From Gongronella butleri (Eukaryota; Mucoromycota; Mucoromycetes; Mucorales; Cunninghamellaceae), in contig JAIWZP010000023.1 of assembly GCA_025201375.1 (NCBI GenBank), positions 372,001 to 436,000 on the forward strand: a DNA stretch of 64,000 bases, written 5' to 3'. How positions within the stretch are numbered: the first letter of the stretch is position 1; each line of letters opens with the position of its first letter. The translations under genes were made by a program, and so were the position numbers. Below are positions 11,091 to 22,307 of this stretch, in pieces. Below the pieces are notes generated by a model. The model was not told where the DNA came from and ran no database searches. It saw nothing but the letters and a program-made list of their open reading frames with translations.

Positions 11091-12335
11091 TCATGGCGAT
11101 GATGCTGAGGAGTGCGCGAGCGCTTGCTGGTCTGTGTAAGCATTTTGGAGGTTTTCGGGGCACGGTCCAAGCTGTGTGGGCTGCCACACGTCGTCGAGGG
11201 TGAGATCGCTGTGGACGAGCAGCTGAGCGACGAGTTTTGGGGCCTGCGGCACATCAATGACCAAATCCTCGTACAATTCGATGAAGGTCTGGAAAGCGTG
11301 CTGCATGGCCGTCTTTTCCAGCGCGCCATGCGCATACAGCTGCGGCAGCAGCGCACATACACTGTCGACCTGTGCCTGTTTCTTCTCTACAACGCCCAGC
11401 AACAATGTTGCAAGCACTGAGTCCTTGTCTGGCTGGTCCAATTCGGCCAGGTCTTCCAGGAGGTCCTATCACGAATCGTCAACATGTAAGTTTTGATAGA
11501 GTGACACGCATTTTTTTTTCTTTTACCTTGATGTTGGCCATGGCAAAGTATTCATCCAAGGAATTGGTGATTCTGCGCTTGAGCTTTGCCTCATCCAGGG
11601 GCGGCGCGCGGCGCGTGAGGGTGGTGGTATCGGGATGCAATGGCGATGTATCCTTGGTGGTATGGTCGGTAGCAACCGCGGCTTGGCTCTTGATGCTGTC
11701 CTTTGTCGTCGTGTCCGTGCCGCTCGATGGTCGCAATGACTCCTTGGATGCGAGGGCCGGCGTGTCGTCGTCCTGCTCATGGTTGAGCAATGAGCTGAAA
11801 CCATTGAAAACGAGTAAGAGTCGCGTCTTTTTTTAATTTTTTCGATTTTCTTTTTCGTTACCTAAACTTGTTTGTGCTTGCCTTGCGCTCGATGCCGTGG
11901 GCAGCGGACTTGTTGAGTGCGGCAAAGGGGCTGCTGCTTGGTCCGAGGACGTTTGTGCGCGTGCGCGTGCGCTCGGCCTTCCCAAAATTGGACAGATCGT
12001 TGACGCGGCGGTTATTGCTGTTGCCTGTATTTGCCTGCGTGCTGCCGGGCACAGTGTTCCAGCCGTCGTTGCCATTTCCGGCCGTCGTTCCCGTGCGTGC
12101 CGCGCGTTTGCCACCGCCATTGCCATTGCCATTGGCCCCGCCGCCATTTTGCGCCCCATTCTTGGCTGTCCCATTGCGTCCGCCTACCTGCTGCGACCCT
12201 TGGCGACCCATGGCGTATCCGCCATTGCCACGGCCGTGCGCCGCGCGTTTCGATGCCTCTTCCTTCTCCTTTTCAGCCTGAAATTTTTTTAAAAAAAAAT
12301 TAACAAATTGATTTTTTTTGATCCATTTGCTCGTT

Positions 12336-12372
<37 letters not shown>

Positions 12373-15300
12373 AATTCATGGATCTCGGCAATGGTCTTTG
12401 GCCCGCCGTCCTGTTTGCTTCGTCGGGGCACCCATTTGTTTTTGCGCAACTCGATCAAATCCTAAAAACAAAGAAAAAAGCTATTAATTTCGTGCGATTG
12501 ACGCTCCTTTTTTTTTTCGTGGTTGCCTGGATCATGAATTTGACGCGGGACGAGAGGTGCGGGCTGCTGTACAGCTCGTTTTGCATGCGGGAATAGATGA
12601 CGTCAAACATGGGTGCTTTTACGGTGTTTTTGTCGAGATCCTTGCCGACGGTGGTGAGCAGCTTGCAGAGGGACTCGACCTCCTCCTCGCGAGCCTGTGC
12701 GCCATAGTCGCTGAGGCGCTTGAGGCAGCCATAGATGATGTTTTCCGTGAGCATGCCGAGTCGGTAGAGTTCGCCGATGAATTGAACGAGTCCAAGACCC
12801 TGGCGCTTGATTTTTGCAGCGGCATAGTACTCGTCACTCAAGACGACGGCAGTGTCTGTGCCTTGCGGTAGAGCGACGGCCCATCCGCGCTCGAATTCGC
12901 GCTGGCAGCGGCTAAAGAGGTATTTGCAATAGAGTGGATGGCCTGCAAGCGGATTGCCTTGCTTGTCGAGGATGGTGACGTCGGTGATGTCTGCAGGCAT
13001 CCACTTGTCGATCTTGCGGCACAATTGGGCCCACATGGGTGCAAATGCGGCCTCGTCGCACGCCTTGTCAAAAACAAGCTTGATCACGGTGCGTAGCGAC
13101 TTGCCGTCGGTCTCGTTGCGTGATTGCGCACAATACATGATGATCTTGTCGGAAATGGTGTCGAATTTTTCAAGCGTCAGCTTGTTCAGCAGGCCCTTGA
13201 TCTTGCGCGAGATGTCCTCTTGTGACAATTGCTGTTCGCCCTTTTCCATTTCTTTGGGATCCAAGGTCTGATTGCTGTTGCTACTGTTGCTACTGGTGCT
13301 CGTAGCCGCCGTCGTGGCCTTCGCTGTAGATGGCGGGACCCATCGGTTCTCGCTCTTGGGCAATGGCTGCCACAATGGATCGTTGGATGGTGTGCGTGCC
13401 TTGTTATAATTGTAATTGTTGTTATTGCCATGGTAAGACGAGGCGGTGACGGCCGCAATCACGTTGGTAATATTGTATGCGGATGCACTGGTGGTCGCGC
13501 CCATAGACGACGGTGACGCGTAATGCGTGTTTCCGCGTGTTGGCCCGCCACCAGCACCCGAGGATGGCTTTCCACCATGACGACCCATGGAACCTTCGCG
13601 CTGCATTTCGTGATTTGCCCCACCGCCTTGGTGGCGGCCCTGCCGCGGTGTCGTCTGAGCGTATTTTTGGTGTGTATTGCCTTGGATGGGCGATCGCGCA
13701 CCTTGGAAACCCATTTGAGACGGGTAATGCTGCTGCACCCCATGAGATGGCGAGTGCTGTGGCTGCGGTTGCGATTGCTGCTGGCCTTGCTGCTGCTGGC
13801 CCTGTTGCTGGGGCGGGTGCGCGTGGGAATGCTGGTGCACGTTTGGATGTTGGTGCGCCGACGACGTGTTTGATGCGTTGTTGCGGCCAAGATGGCGATC
13901 CGTCGACGGTTGGCGCTTCATGACGGGCTGCATGTTTTGGAACATGGACAAATCTTCGTCGATGTCCATACATAGCGGCATGAATTGCATCAAAAACACA
14001 GGGTCATAACGAAGAATCCCATTGGAAAGCCCATGGCCGGTCTCTTTGGCCTCTTCTTGGCTTTTTTCGTCCTTTTCTTCAATGGCGGGTGGTGGCGACG
14101 GCGACGGTGGTGCCGAGGGAATCTTTTCGTTGTCATTTTTTTCGTCTTTTTCGTCTTTGGCTTCCATTGGCGGTGTGATTGGCGCGGTGGTCTCGTCCTT
14201 GGCGTCCGTCAGCGTGATTTCAGGACTTTGGGGCAAAACGGCAGGGGCGGTAGGCACAACATCGCCTTCTCCTTCTCCTTCTGTGGCCGGGGCCGCGCTG
14301 GGGACAATGGTCTCGGGCGCATTGGACCGTGTCGGGATGGGCGACTCGGTGACGTCGAATTCGACGATTTCGGGGCATGTCGCCACATCGTTCTCCGTTT
14401 TATCCTTTTCCACCGTCGATTCCTCGGGCACTGGGGCGTGTTTTTCGTGTTCATGCCCCTTTTCGGGCGATGCAAGGGCTTTTGCGGCGTTCTCTTGGTC
14501 ATCCTGCTGATTCTGAGCTTGTAATTGCTTTTGCCGGAGCTGTTCGAGCTGTTCCTGGGCTTCGCGCTCCTCGCGCTCGCGGATGGCCGGGTCCATGATG
14601 TCCAGATAAGACGGGCTGGGGTTGGGAATGCTTGTTTGCGCAGCAACAGGTGCAGCGGTCGCAGTCGCAGTGGCAGTCGCAGCCACAGAAGACGATGAGG
14701 ACGACGAGGGAGGAGCAGGATGGTCGATATCGCGCCTTGTTGTGGTGGTTGTGCTACTGCGTGAGCTTGTGGATACGCTCTTTGCAATATCGACGTTGAC
14801 GCGTGTGCCTGTATCCGGGTTGATGATGGCAATGGCCTTGGATTTGGACGGATTAGGACTGCTGTGATGCTGAGGCAGCTGGTACGGCGATGCCGGGGCG
14901 GCGAGCTTGGTGGATGCTGTGTGTGGCGAGCCCTGTGACGCTGCCGACGTTGTGGATGAGGATGCGCGTCGATGCGAGGTCTGTGAGCCCAAATTCTGCG
15001 GCCCCAATGATGGTGACGACACGGGTAATGGCGGATGTTGCATCTGCGGAGACGGGTACATGGCCGACGACGACGATGGGGGTGGGGGCGGCACCTGGTG
15101 CGGCATGTGAGGCGCGTACATGTAGCTATACGTCATTTGCTGCTGGTGCGGGTCGTACACAGGCTGGGCCGTCGTCGCGTACTATGAAAGTGCGGAATCG
15201 ATGAGTTGGCCAATGTTCACCCTTTTCACACCTCCAATTCCCCCAACTTACAAAATGTGCCATTGGCCATCCGGGATGCATGGGCATACCTGCGTGTCGC

Positions 15301-16272
15301 GTTGCGGGGTCTGCACTCGCCGCAGGCACGTAATAGGACATGGCGTGCAACGATCCGGATGAGTACGCCTGTGACGCCGTGTACGGCGGCTGCGGATGTT
15401 GTTGTTGCTGCTGCTGGGAAGGATGATGCGCGTGCAAAGGCATACCTGCCGGTGCGGCGTGGTGGTAAGCCTGGATAGGCGACCCATTCGTGTACGACGA
15501 CTGCGGCACAAACGGCTGTGTGAACAGCTTGTCCTTGTGGCTATTGTCGGCCGCCTTGGGCTCACGCTTGTTGAACGTGCCTTTGCCTTGCCGGTGAAAC
15601 GAAGGTTTCTATCAAAAAAAAAAGGGGGGGGAGACGGAGTGAGAGTCGTGAGTAAAAAAATAAATAAAAAAGGGCAGGTGTGATCTTTTTTTTTTTTTTC
15701 TTGATTACCTGCTGCTGCATGCCGCCGGCGCGCACATGATCTGGTGCGGGTTTGCTATACGAGGGGGGATGCTTGATTTTGCCCGTTTCGCTGTTGTAGC
15801 CATAATCGTGCTTGTATTCTATCAAAAAAAAATGTCAACGACAGGCACACGCCCATTTGTTTGTCGTGTGTGCCACCTGATCAAACAATCCACACACGCT
15901 CACGCTCACAAATTGGCAATAAAAAAGGGGGAATTTCTCTAATTTCAAACTTACGATTCGTCTTGTGGTTCGGTCGTGGCGGGCCATGCGCTTTTTTGTT
16001 GCTGTTCATGTACCTAAAAGATTTTTTTTTAAAAAAAAAAAAGGTGAATTGGATTGCGAGAGCAGATTAAAAAAAAAAAAAAAAAAAAAGCGTGCATGAG
16101 CAGATTGTTGGCCTGAGAACAAAAAGGGGGGAGGGACATACGGCGTGTGTTCATCTGTGGTCGCGGCATGCGACGTGCGCGGCAAGTCGATGGGCACTGC
16201 AGGCGACAGCGCAGCATGGGACGACGGTGTAGATGGCGCGTGGGCCGGCGCGTTGTTCACGGAGGAGCTCAT
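11091..16272 (-). CDS. TIF4631: Translation initiation factor eIF4G with MIF4G and MA3 domains
   Basis: Scaffold of the cap-binding complex eIF4F, linking eIF4E, eIF4A and poly(A)-binding protein in the cytosol. Exons: 16142-16272, 15955-16013, 15709-15818, 15252-15608, 12527-15181, 12372-12461, 11862-12277, 11527-11794 and 11091-11465 (1486 aa). The N-terminal half is disordered (Ser, Pro, Gln, Thr-rich). An eIF4E-binding motif Y-x4-L-phi is present as YDPVFLM (residues 611-617). MIF4G spans roughly 870-1115, with ISDKIIMYCAQSRNETDG, FMIQ and DLIELRKNKWVPRR as landmarks. A Gly/Asn/Arg-rich linker follows. The C-terminal MA3 region starts near 1340 (KLKRRITNSLDEYFAMANIK). The intron splitting FMIQ/DLIELR (12462-12526) has a GC donor, AG acceptor. 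Presence of an MA3 domain is animal-like and absent from S. cerevisiae eIF4G, consistent with an early-diverging fungus. Confidence 0.95.
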
Positions 16273-17449
16273 GCGATAAGCGAGTCGGGTTTCCCTGTTT
16301 CTTTTCTTTTTTTATTTTTTACGCCAGGACAAATGGAATTCGTCTAGAGTAAAATGACAAGGAAAGAGAGGAAAACAAAAAATGTGTCGTGGAACGACCC
16401 TATGACGGCACGAAAGGCAGAAACAAACGATATTAATACGAGTCAAGTCGCACGCGTGGTGCTCTTACGCTATGACCAAAGAATGCGGGAAGGAACAGGA
16501 ACGCGAAACCTGAGCAGTACGGGAAAGAGAAAAAAAAAAGAGGAGAACCAAAAAAAAAAGGGCAGGTCGCCCTTTGGAAACAGACTTTTCCCCGCCGCCC
16601 CGCCGCCCAAATCCCATTTCCGTCCCAATTTCATACGCGTGCTCGCAGCAGGCCACCATGACCCACTTAATTTCTACACACATGACAACGAGGCACACTT
16701 CCAGCAACCCGTGACTCTTACTTTAACATCAAGCCTTTATTTAATTCCAGAAAAATAATTTTTCACGATTTTTGCACTTTTGCGCGCCATTCTTTTTAGA
16801 AAAAAAAACCTTGTGTGCTGTGCCGTGCACTTGTGCCGAACACCAATGCATTTTTATATCATTCAGAGACATGTTATTATAAAAAAAGCAAATGAAGGAG
16901 AGCCGTCATTATTGATTTTCTTGCGTTTTGCTTGCATTGATTGGTATGATACTGTAGACAATGCTCTTTACTTTTGCACGGCCCTAGCTACGTACATGAT
17001 GGAGTCATGGGCAACCACGCCAGGAGTCGCTTGTAGCGATGCCACATTGCAGTGGTGGCTATGATACAAGAAATTTAGCCCTACTACGTAGAAACCCCCA
17101 ACTTCTGACAGTAAATATTTTTTTGTGAGTGTCTTTTTCCCAAGTATCATATCAAGATGTCATAACACCACTGCTAACATCTACAGTATGATACAGTATT
17201 ACAGTATGTCACACTACGTAGGATGATGGCTGCAATTGTGAAGCATGCCCCTCCTCTTTCTTTCATGTTTCATCCATCTGAAAAAAAACAAGCAGCCAGC
17301 ATCAAAAAAAAAATGCACAAATACAGTAATGCACGATGATTTTTATTCGTTTTTTTTGGATTTCACCTCAAAACAACACAATGTTAGATCAAGGCATATT
17401 TAAGCAAGCTCAGTTGGCGGCATCTGACGCGCGTCAAAATTTCAATACG

Positions 17450-17885
17450 TGCAGCGTCGTTCTACACCGCACAAAAACGCACACATGCACTGTGCGTTCA
17501 AAAATCACCGTTCAAACATCAAAGAGCTTGTTTTTCTGACTTTGGCGTCCTGCTGCTGTGCCTCCAGAATTTTTTTTACAGCTTGCTCGCCCGCCGATGA
17601 AAAATCCATCACGACATATGATACTGTAGAACTGTACGTGCACTCTCGCCCAGCAGTGCTCAAGACGGATCCGCCCGATTTTTTTGAACTCGAAAATGCC
17701 AAAAACGGCACATTTGTACTATTTTGCGTTCATCTGGCCATTGCATGGTCGACCCCGGTCAAAAATAGCCGCATCGAATTCAGCGCAGAATTTGTAACTA
17801 AAAAGCTTAAACTCCCAAAGCGCTACGACCACTTTTGAAAAATTCAGGGGTCACTCTGGGGTCACACATTTCAATCTCAGAAAAT
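17450..17885 (+). repeat. Dispersed repeat family A, copy 1
   Basis: Near-colinear with 45,590-45,965. Shared blocks include CCTCCAGAATTTTTTTTACA, CTCAAGACG..CCGCCCGAT, GAACTCGAAAATGCCAAAAA, GGTCGACCCC and CACTTTTGAAAAATTCAGGGG. It looks like an old transposon fragment; no terminal repeats or coding region were identified. Confidence 0.75.
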
Positions 17886-18940
17886 GCCAAATTTGGGAGA
17901 TTTCGAACTCCGAGTGATCAATGCATCCCAAACAGGTAGCTCCGACAATTTGCTATTGGCAGACAAAATGGCAGCAGGTCGCCCGAACTTTAAGAAAAAT
18001 GCCCAAAGAGTGACGCATGAACGGCGATCGACTGAGAAAAATGCCTACTTTTGGCAAGATTTTTTTGCAAAAATTTAAGGTTTGACACTTCCAAATTAAG
18101 GTGCTGTACGTAAATTGCATGGTCAAATTTTTTACTGTTACAGTATAGGTTCAGTATTTTTTATTTTTTATTTTGCAGATTTTTGTGCGCTGATGAATGG
18201 GCTGCAGGCTGGTGAAATACAGTAATCGATGCAAAAAATTAAAACCCATGAAGCTAGCGCACTGCAAGTCATCCCATTAGATGCTTTGAGCCCCCTTTTG
18301 TGTAAAACTGGAATAAAAATCACAGGTTTATTAGACCGTTGTCGAGCAAATCGCGATTAAAGATTTTGATAAAATAAAGTGAATTTTCTCTGCGAGTTTT
18401 AGCCATCCATCGGTGAAACTGGTCTCATTCGACGGATATTCAGCAGCTGCTTGCGATACGTTAAAAGCGCTGTAGGTCGTCATTTTCGCTGTCGAGAAAA
18501 TGAGATTTAAAAATAAATCAAAAGTTTGATCCGATTTTGCAAGCATACAAAATTTATGCATCGGGCAAATAAACATTCCGGAAAGGGCTATGAAGCCTTT
18601 CTAATTCGAACAATGCAAGTTTCATTGCAATCGAAGAAAATTTGACCAAGATTGTGCCAAATTGTGAAAAAAATATCGATATTATTTGGATTTAATTACG
18701 GTATCTGCACAACAACGACCCAATTGATATCGGGTCTTCTCGACCGGTTTTGGTCGCATTGTGCGTCTCAATCATCTATCATACTGTATACAGTACAGTA
18801 CTGTAACCGTCACTTTTTGGGTCAATTTTGAAAATTAATACAGTAGCAAAAATTTCCCCCATTTTTTGAAAAAGTAAAAAGTACAGTATCATCATAGAAA
18901 TACTGTCGGCTTCTTCGGGACAGCACTTTTGAGCCAATTG

Positions 18941-19138
18941 CAGTAGATGCTCGTTATAACGGCATTCAGAATTCTTATAACGGCATCATTTGAAAATTTT
19001 GCTCGGCAGTGTGTAACTAAAAATGTCACGTGTGAGCGAGTATATTATAACGGTTTTTTGCAGTGATTTTTATAACGGCGTCGATCAGTTTCAATGAAAT
19101 GCCGTTATAAAGAGTGCCGTTATAACGAGCATCTACTG
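18941..19138. mobile_element. MITE copy 1, Tc1/mariner-pogo-like terminal inverted repeats
   Basis: 198 bp element with inverted ends: left CAGTAGATGCTCGTTATAAC, right GTTATAACGAGCATCTACTG, an exact reverse complement over 20 nt. Extra TTATAACGGC sub-repeats lie inside in both orientations. The core GGCAGTGTGTAACTAAAAAT then GTCACGTG is shared with copy 2. It is flanked by TG on both sides rather than a clean TA. There is no coding capacity. Confidence 0.85.
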
Positions 19139-19579
19139 TGCTGCTTGATCATACAGCCATCATACTTCCGGTCCAAAAGATCTATTCGCATGTCTTGCTG
19201 ATGAAGCGCGTGCAAGTTGCTTGAAGGAGGTGAAGGCGTCTTAGCATTGCCACTGACAAGAAAAATAAAGATATAGAGAAGTGTGGATGATGAAGAATAC
19301 CGTATGAAGGGATGATGATGGCAAAAGAAACAAAGTCGTGAGTGCGCCCCCTGGCCTGTTTCGTTTCAAGGTACAGTAGGGCGTGAGAAGCGGATATTAC
19401 AGTAAAACATTGAAATCCAGAACGGCGCGTCGTCCAGCATCGACTTTGACATTTTTACAAGATGCACTGGTGGGGCGGCGCGTCTAATAAATCCCGTTTT
19501 TTTATCATATTAACTGATTTAACAAACAAAATGCTTGAGAATCTTGATGACATATACAGTAGTACAATCACTTCGCAGT

Positions 19580-20103
19580 GTTGCGCTTCGAGCGGCGCTT
19601 CTTGGGAAGACGGGGCGGTGCTTCATCGAGCGCGTTACTACTGAAGGGCACTGAGAACGGCGCATTGTGGTTTCGCTGCTGCTACAGTACTGGCTTCTTC
19701 TTGGCCGACCTCTAGGTCATCAATGGGTGCGTCCACCACGTCGGCGTCGTCGAATGGGATTATTGTCGCAATCGAGTCGCTGTCAGCGTGCTCGCCACCG
19801 GTGGTCTCTTCCTGCGCAAGCCCTTCCTGCTGCAGCAGCGCTTCCTCAGCTGCTCTCATGCGCTGTCTGTTCCAAAGTACTTCTTCTGCGGCGTGCATCA
19901 CATCTTGTCCGTCATGGGCCTCGTCGCTTGTCGAATAGCCCCCTGCGCTCCATCTCGCTCGCGTAGGAGGATTCCCTTTCAAAGGACCGTGGTGGCACCA
20001 TCTCCTCGAGCAACCTCATATCATCGTCGGTATTTCCATGGTCCAGCAAATTGCACAATTGCTTCTTGCCTTCTTCTTCTTTGAAAAAACAACATGAGTA
20101 CAT
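19580..20103 (-). pseudogene. Possible degenerate coding relic in the repeat island
   Basis: Three overlapping minus-strand frames carry protein-like sequence: an acidic stretch (DSDSIATIIPFDDADVVDAP), a helical Gln/Glu/Ala stretch and, in another frame, a basic NLS-like end (PPRLPKKRRSKRNTAK) before a stop. Frame changes near 19,650 and 19,980 would be needed to join them, suggesting a frameshifted or spliced gene. It lies between two MITEs. I do not recognise the family; a transposase tail is only a guess. Confidence 0.3.
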
Positions 20104-20818
20104 ACCCCGTGAAAATGGTCTCTTTCGACAGAGAAAAAATTCTGCATACAGTATTTTGTCGCAACAGCGAACTGTCGAATACCAAGCCCAATGTCAATCA
20201 AAAAATTGAGAAGAGTGAAATGTTTGATCGAGTGTTGCAAGAGTATGATAGCGTAGCTAGAATTTTGCGTGGTAAAGTTAGAATTCGTCACCCCGACCCC
20301 ACTTATACTCAGGGTTTGGTCAATAATGATGAAGCTGAAAATGGCGTTTTATATGTTTTCAAGGGCGTAGAATCTCCTGGCGGTGTTTAAATTACATGTC
20401 CAATTGCAGGTTTTTGAGTACTTAGAAATCTGGCTCAAATGCTGCAGTTTGCTCTAATGGAAGTACCTCAAAACTTGCTTGAATCGCTATTTTGCCACAC
20501 GGGTCCAATGTAAAATTTAATTTAGAATCGAATAAAGTTCTCACACGATGTCCGTTAACTTAATGAAATTTCGAGATAATCGCAATTTACGACATTTCGG
20601 CCCGATTTTGATTTTTGGCAGTAAATGCGTGATTTTTCGTGTTTTTACTAAGAGAGCACGGCTCGAAAGTAACACCATTCGATTCCAAATCGAATTTTAC
20701 ATCCAGGAGCGACGCGTTGTAGCCTCTAAGAGCAATTTCGGGGCGTCTAGCAAGAGATTAAAACGTCTTGCCAGCCAAATACTTTACCACGCAAAATTAT
20801 AGCTAGGCGAGTATGATA

Positions 20819-21015
20819 CAGTAGATCCTCGTTGTTATAACGCCATCCAAAAACTTATAACGCCACAAATCGCAAATTTCAAATGGCAGTGTGTAACCAA
20901 AAAAGTCACGTGCGGGCGATTTTATAGCGTCATTTTGCAGCGAATTTTATAACGCCATTGATCTGTATTTTCGAAATGGCATTATAGCGAGGGGCGTTAT
21001 AGCGAGGATCTACTG
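20819..21015. mobile_element. MITE copy 2, Tc1/mariner-pogo-like terminal inverted repeats
   Basis: 197 bp element. Left end CAGTAGATCCTCGTTGTTAT, right end ATAGCGAGGATCTACTG. Flanked by TA on both sides, the target-site duplication expected of Tc1/mariner-superfamily elements. It shares the GGCAGTGTGTAACC-AAAAAAGTCACGTG core with copy 1. The wider flanks GTATGATA and TATCATAC are also inverted. Confidence 0.87.
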
Positions 21016-21229
21016 TATCATACAAAGGTCGCTCATCCGTCTTGCCGGGCACGCGGGCAGGGACAACATGACGCTGGCGTGTAGTATCTCTATCTCTCTT
21101 TATTTCTGCTGTTGCAACTTTTTTCAGCCCGATGGAATACGTAACAATTTGACGCGCCAGATCTGCCAAAGTGGTGAATTTGTGAACAAATGTCGATTAG
21201 TCGTCAACGGCCCGATTGACCCCCGGTTT

Positions 21230-22000
21230 TTAATTTGTTTTTGACAGGTGGCCAAAGTGCATACATTAATTTTCACGGCGCGGCGATCACGCGATGGCGC
21301 GTCAAGCTGCTTTGGAAAAATCGCGATTTTCCAAGGGATATAACATATCATAGTCGGCATTTTCAAATGTGTACATTCAGTTTCTTGGATCGCCATGCCA
21401 TTCACATGGCAGATGAATGCACGTTGTTTAGCAACGAAAACGCCATAAAAACTAAGGGTCAAGCAAACATCTGGTTTGGGCGATAAATGCAGTTTGTTAC
21501 GTTTTCAACCTTGTTTTCGCCTCATGGCTAGCTCGATGAGGGTTGGTCCTCGCGTCCTGAAACAAGATTCAACTGAAAGAGCATGCTCTACTGCATCTGT
21601 GCCTGTGATCTGTCAGATGAATGAATTCTGACAGAGTATCATATACGCGAGATAAAAAACGAGACTTATTCCGTCACTTTGAATGGATAATGGCGTGTTC
21701 CACAGCTATGTCAGCCGCCCATGGCCTTCATCAAATTGACGCGCGCCCTAGTGCATCTCTTGAATGTGGCGCGCCACTGCGGCATTGTAACGTATTTTTC
21801 GCGACGTCATTTGCCAGGAAAGAAAAATCGAAAATGGGTCATCGCTTGACAATGAGCAGATGGATCGCACTCATTTGGACATGTTTCTTGGTTTAGTCAT
21901 GCTGCTTTATGATATCATATGTACAAGTTTGGGCGCGATTCTGGAGACCTGATTTTGCATTTCTCGCTGTATGATATGATGGAGCTCTCCACGGCTGATT
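21230..22000 (+). repeat. Dispersed repeat family B, diverged copy
   Basis: Ordered matches to other copies: GCGATTTTCCAAGGGATA, CGCCATGCCATTCACA, AAAACTAAGGGTCAAGCAAA then CATCTGGTTTGGGCG, and later GAGCAGATGGATCGCACTCA. More diverged than the 36.9/48.3 kb pair; ends are approximate. Confidence 0.5.
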
Positions 22001-22273
22001 TTTTTACGGTTGGGAACAGCGGCGTCTCCATGATCTCTGAGGCATTCATTCGATTTTCTGGCTCAATCATACCATGCACATTTGAATGCGTTTCCGACCT
22101 TATTGTTCTTGCGTGAGCGCCTTGAGCTGGGAGCAACGGCGAATTTTGTTGATTTTTTTTGTTAAAATCGGCGTGCCTTTTTGTCGATTCATCTCGTGTC
22201 AGAGAGAAAAAGACGAGGTGGCGCGTCGATCACATGTGTCGAACCGACCGCCCCTGAAATTGATCTCATTGCT

Positions 22274-22307
<34 letters not shown>

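Noticed and set aside
12557..12871. Plus-strand ORF of about 100 aa opposite the MIF4G exon
   Set aside because: Antisense shadow of a strongly conserved domain; no independent evidence.
16940..17215. Possible third MITE bounded by GATACTGTAGAC and ATCTACAGTATGATAC
   Set aside because: The ends are only partly inverted, there is no shared internal core with the two good MITEs, and no target duplication is visible.
20094..20390. 98-aa plus-strand ORF in the repeat island
   Set aside because: Protein-like composition, but no recognised family, no leader, and it overlaps the opposite-strand relic.
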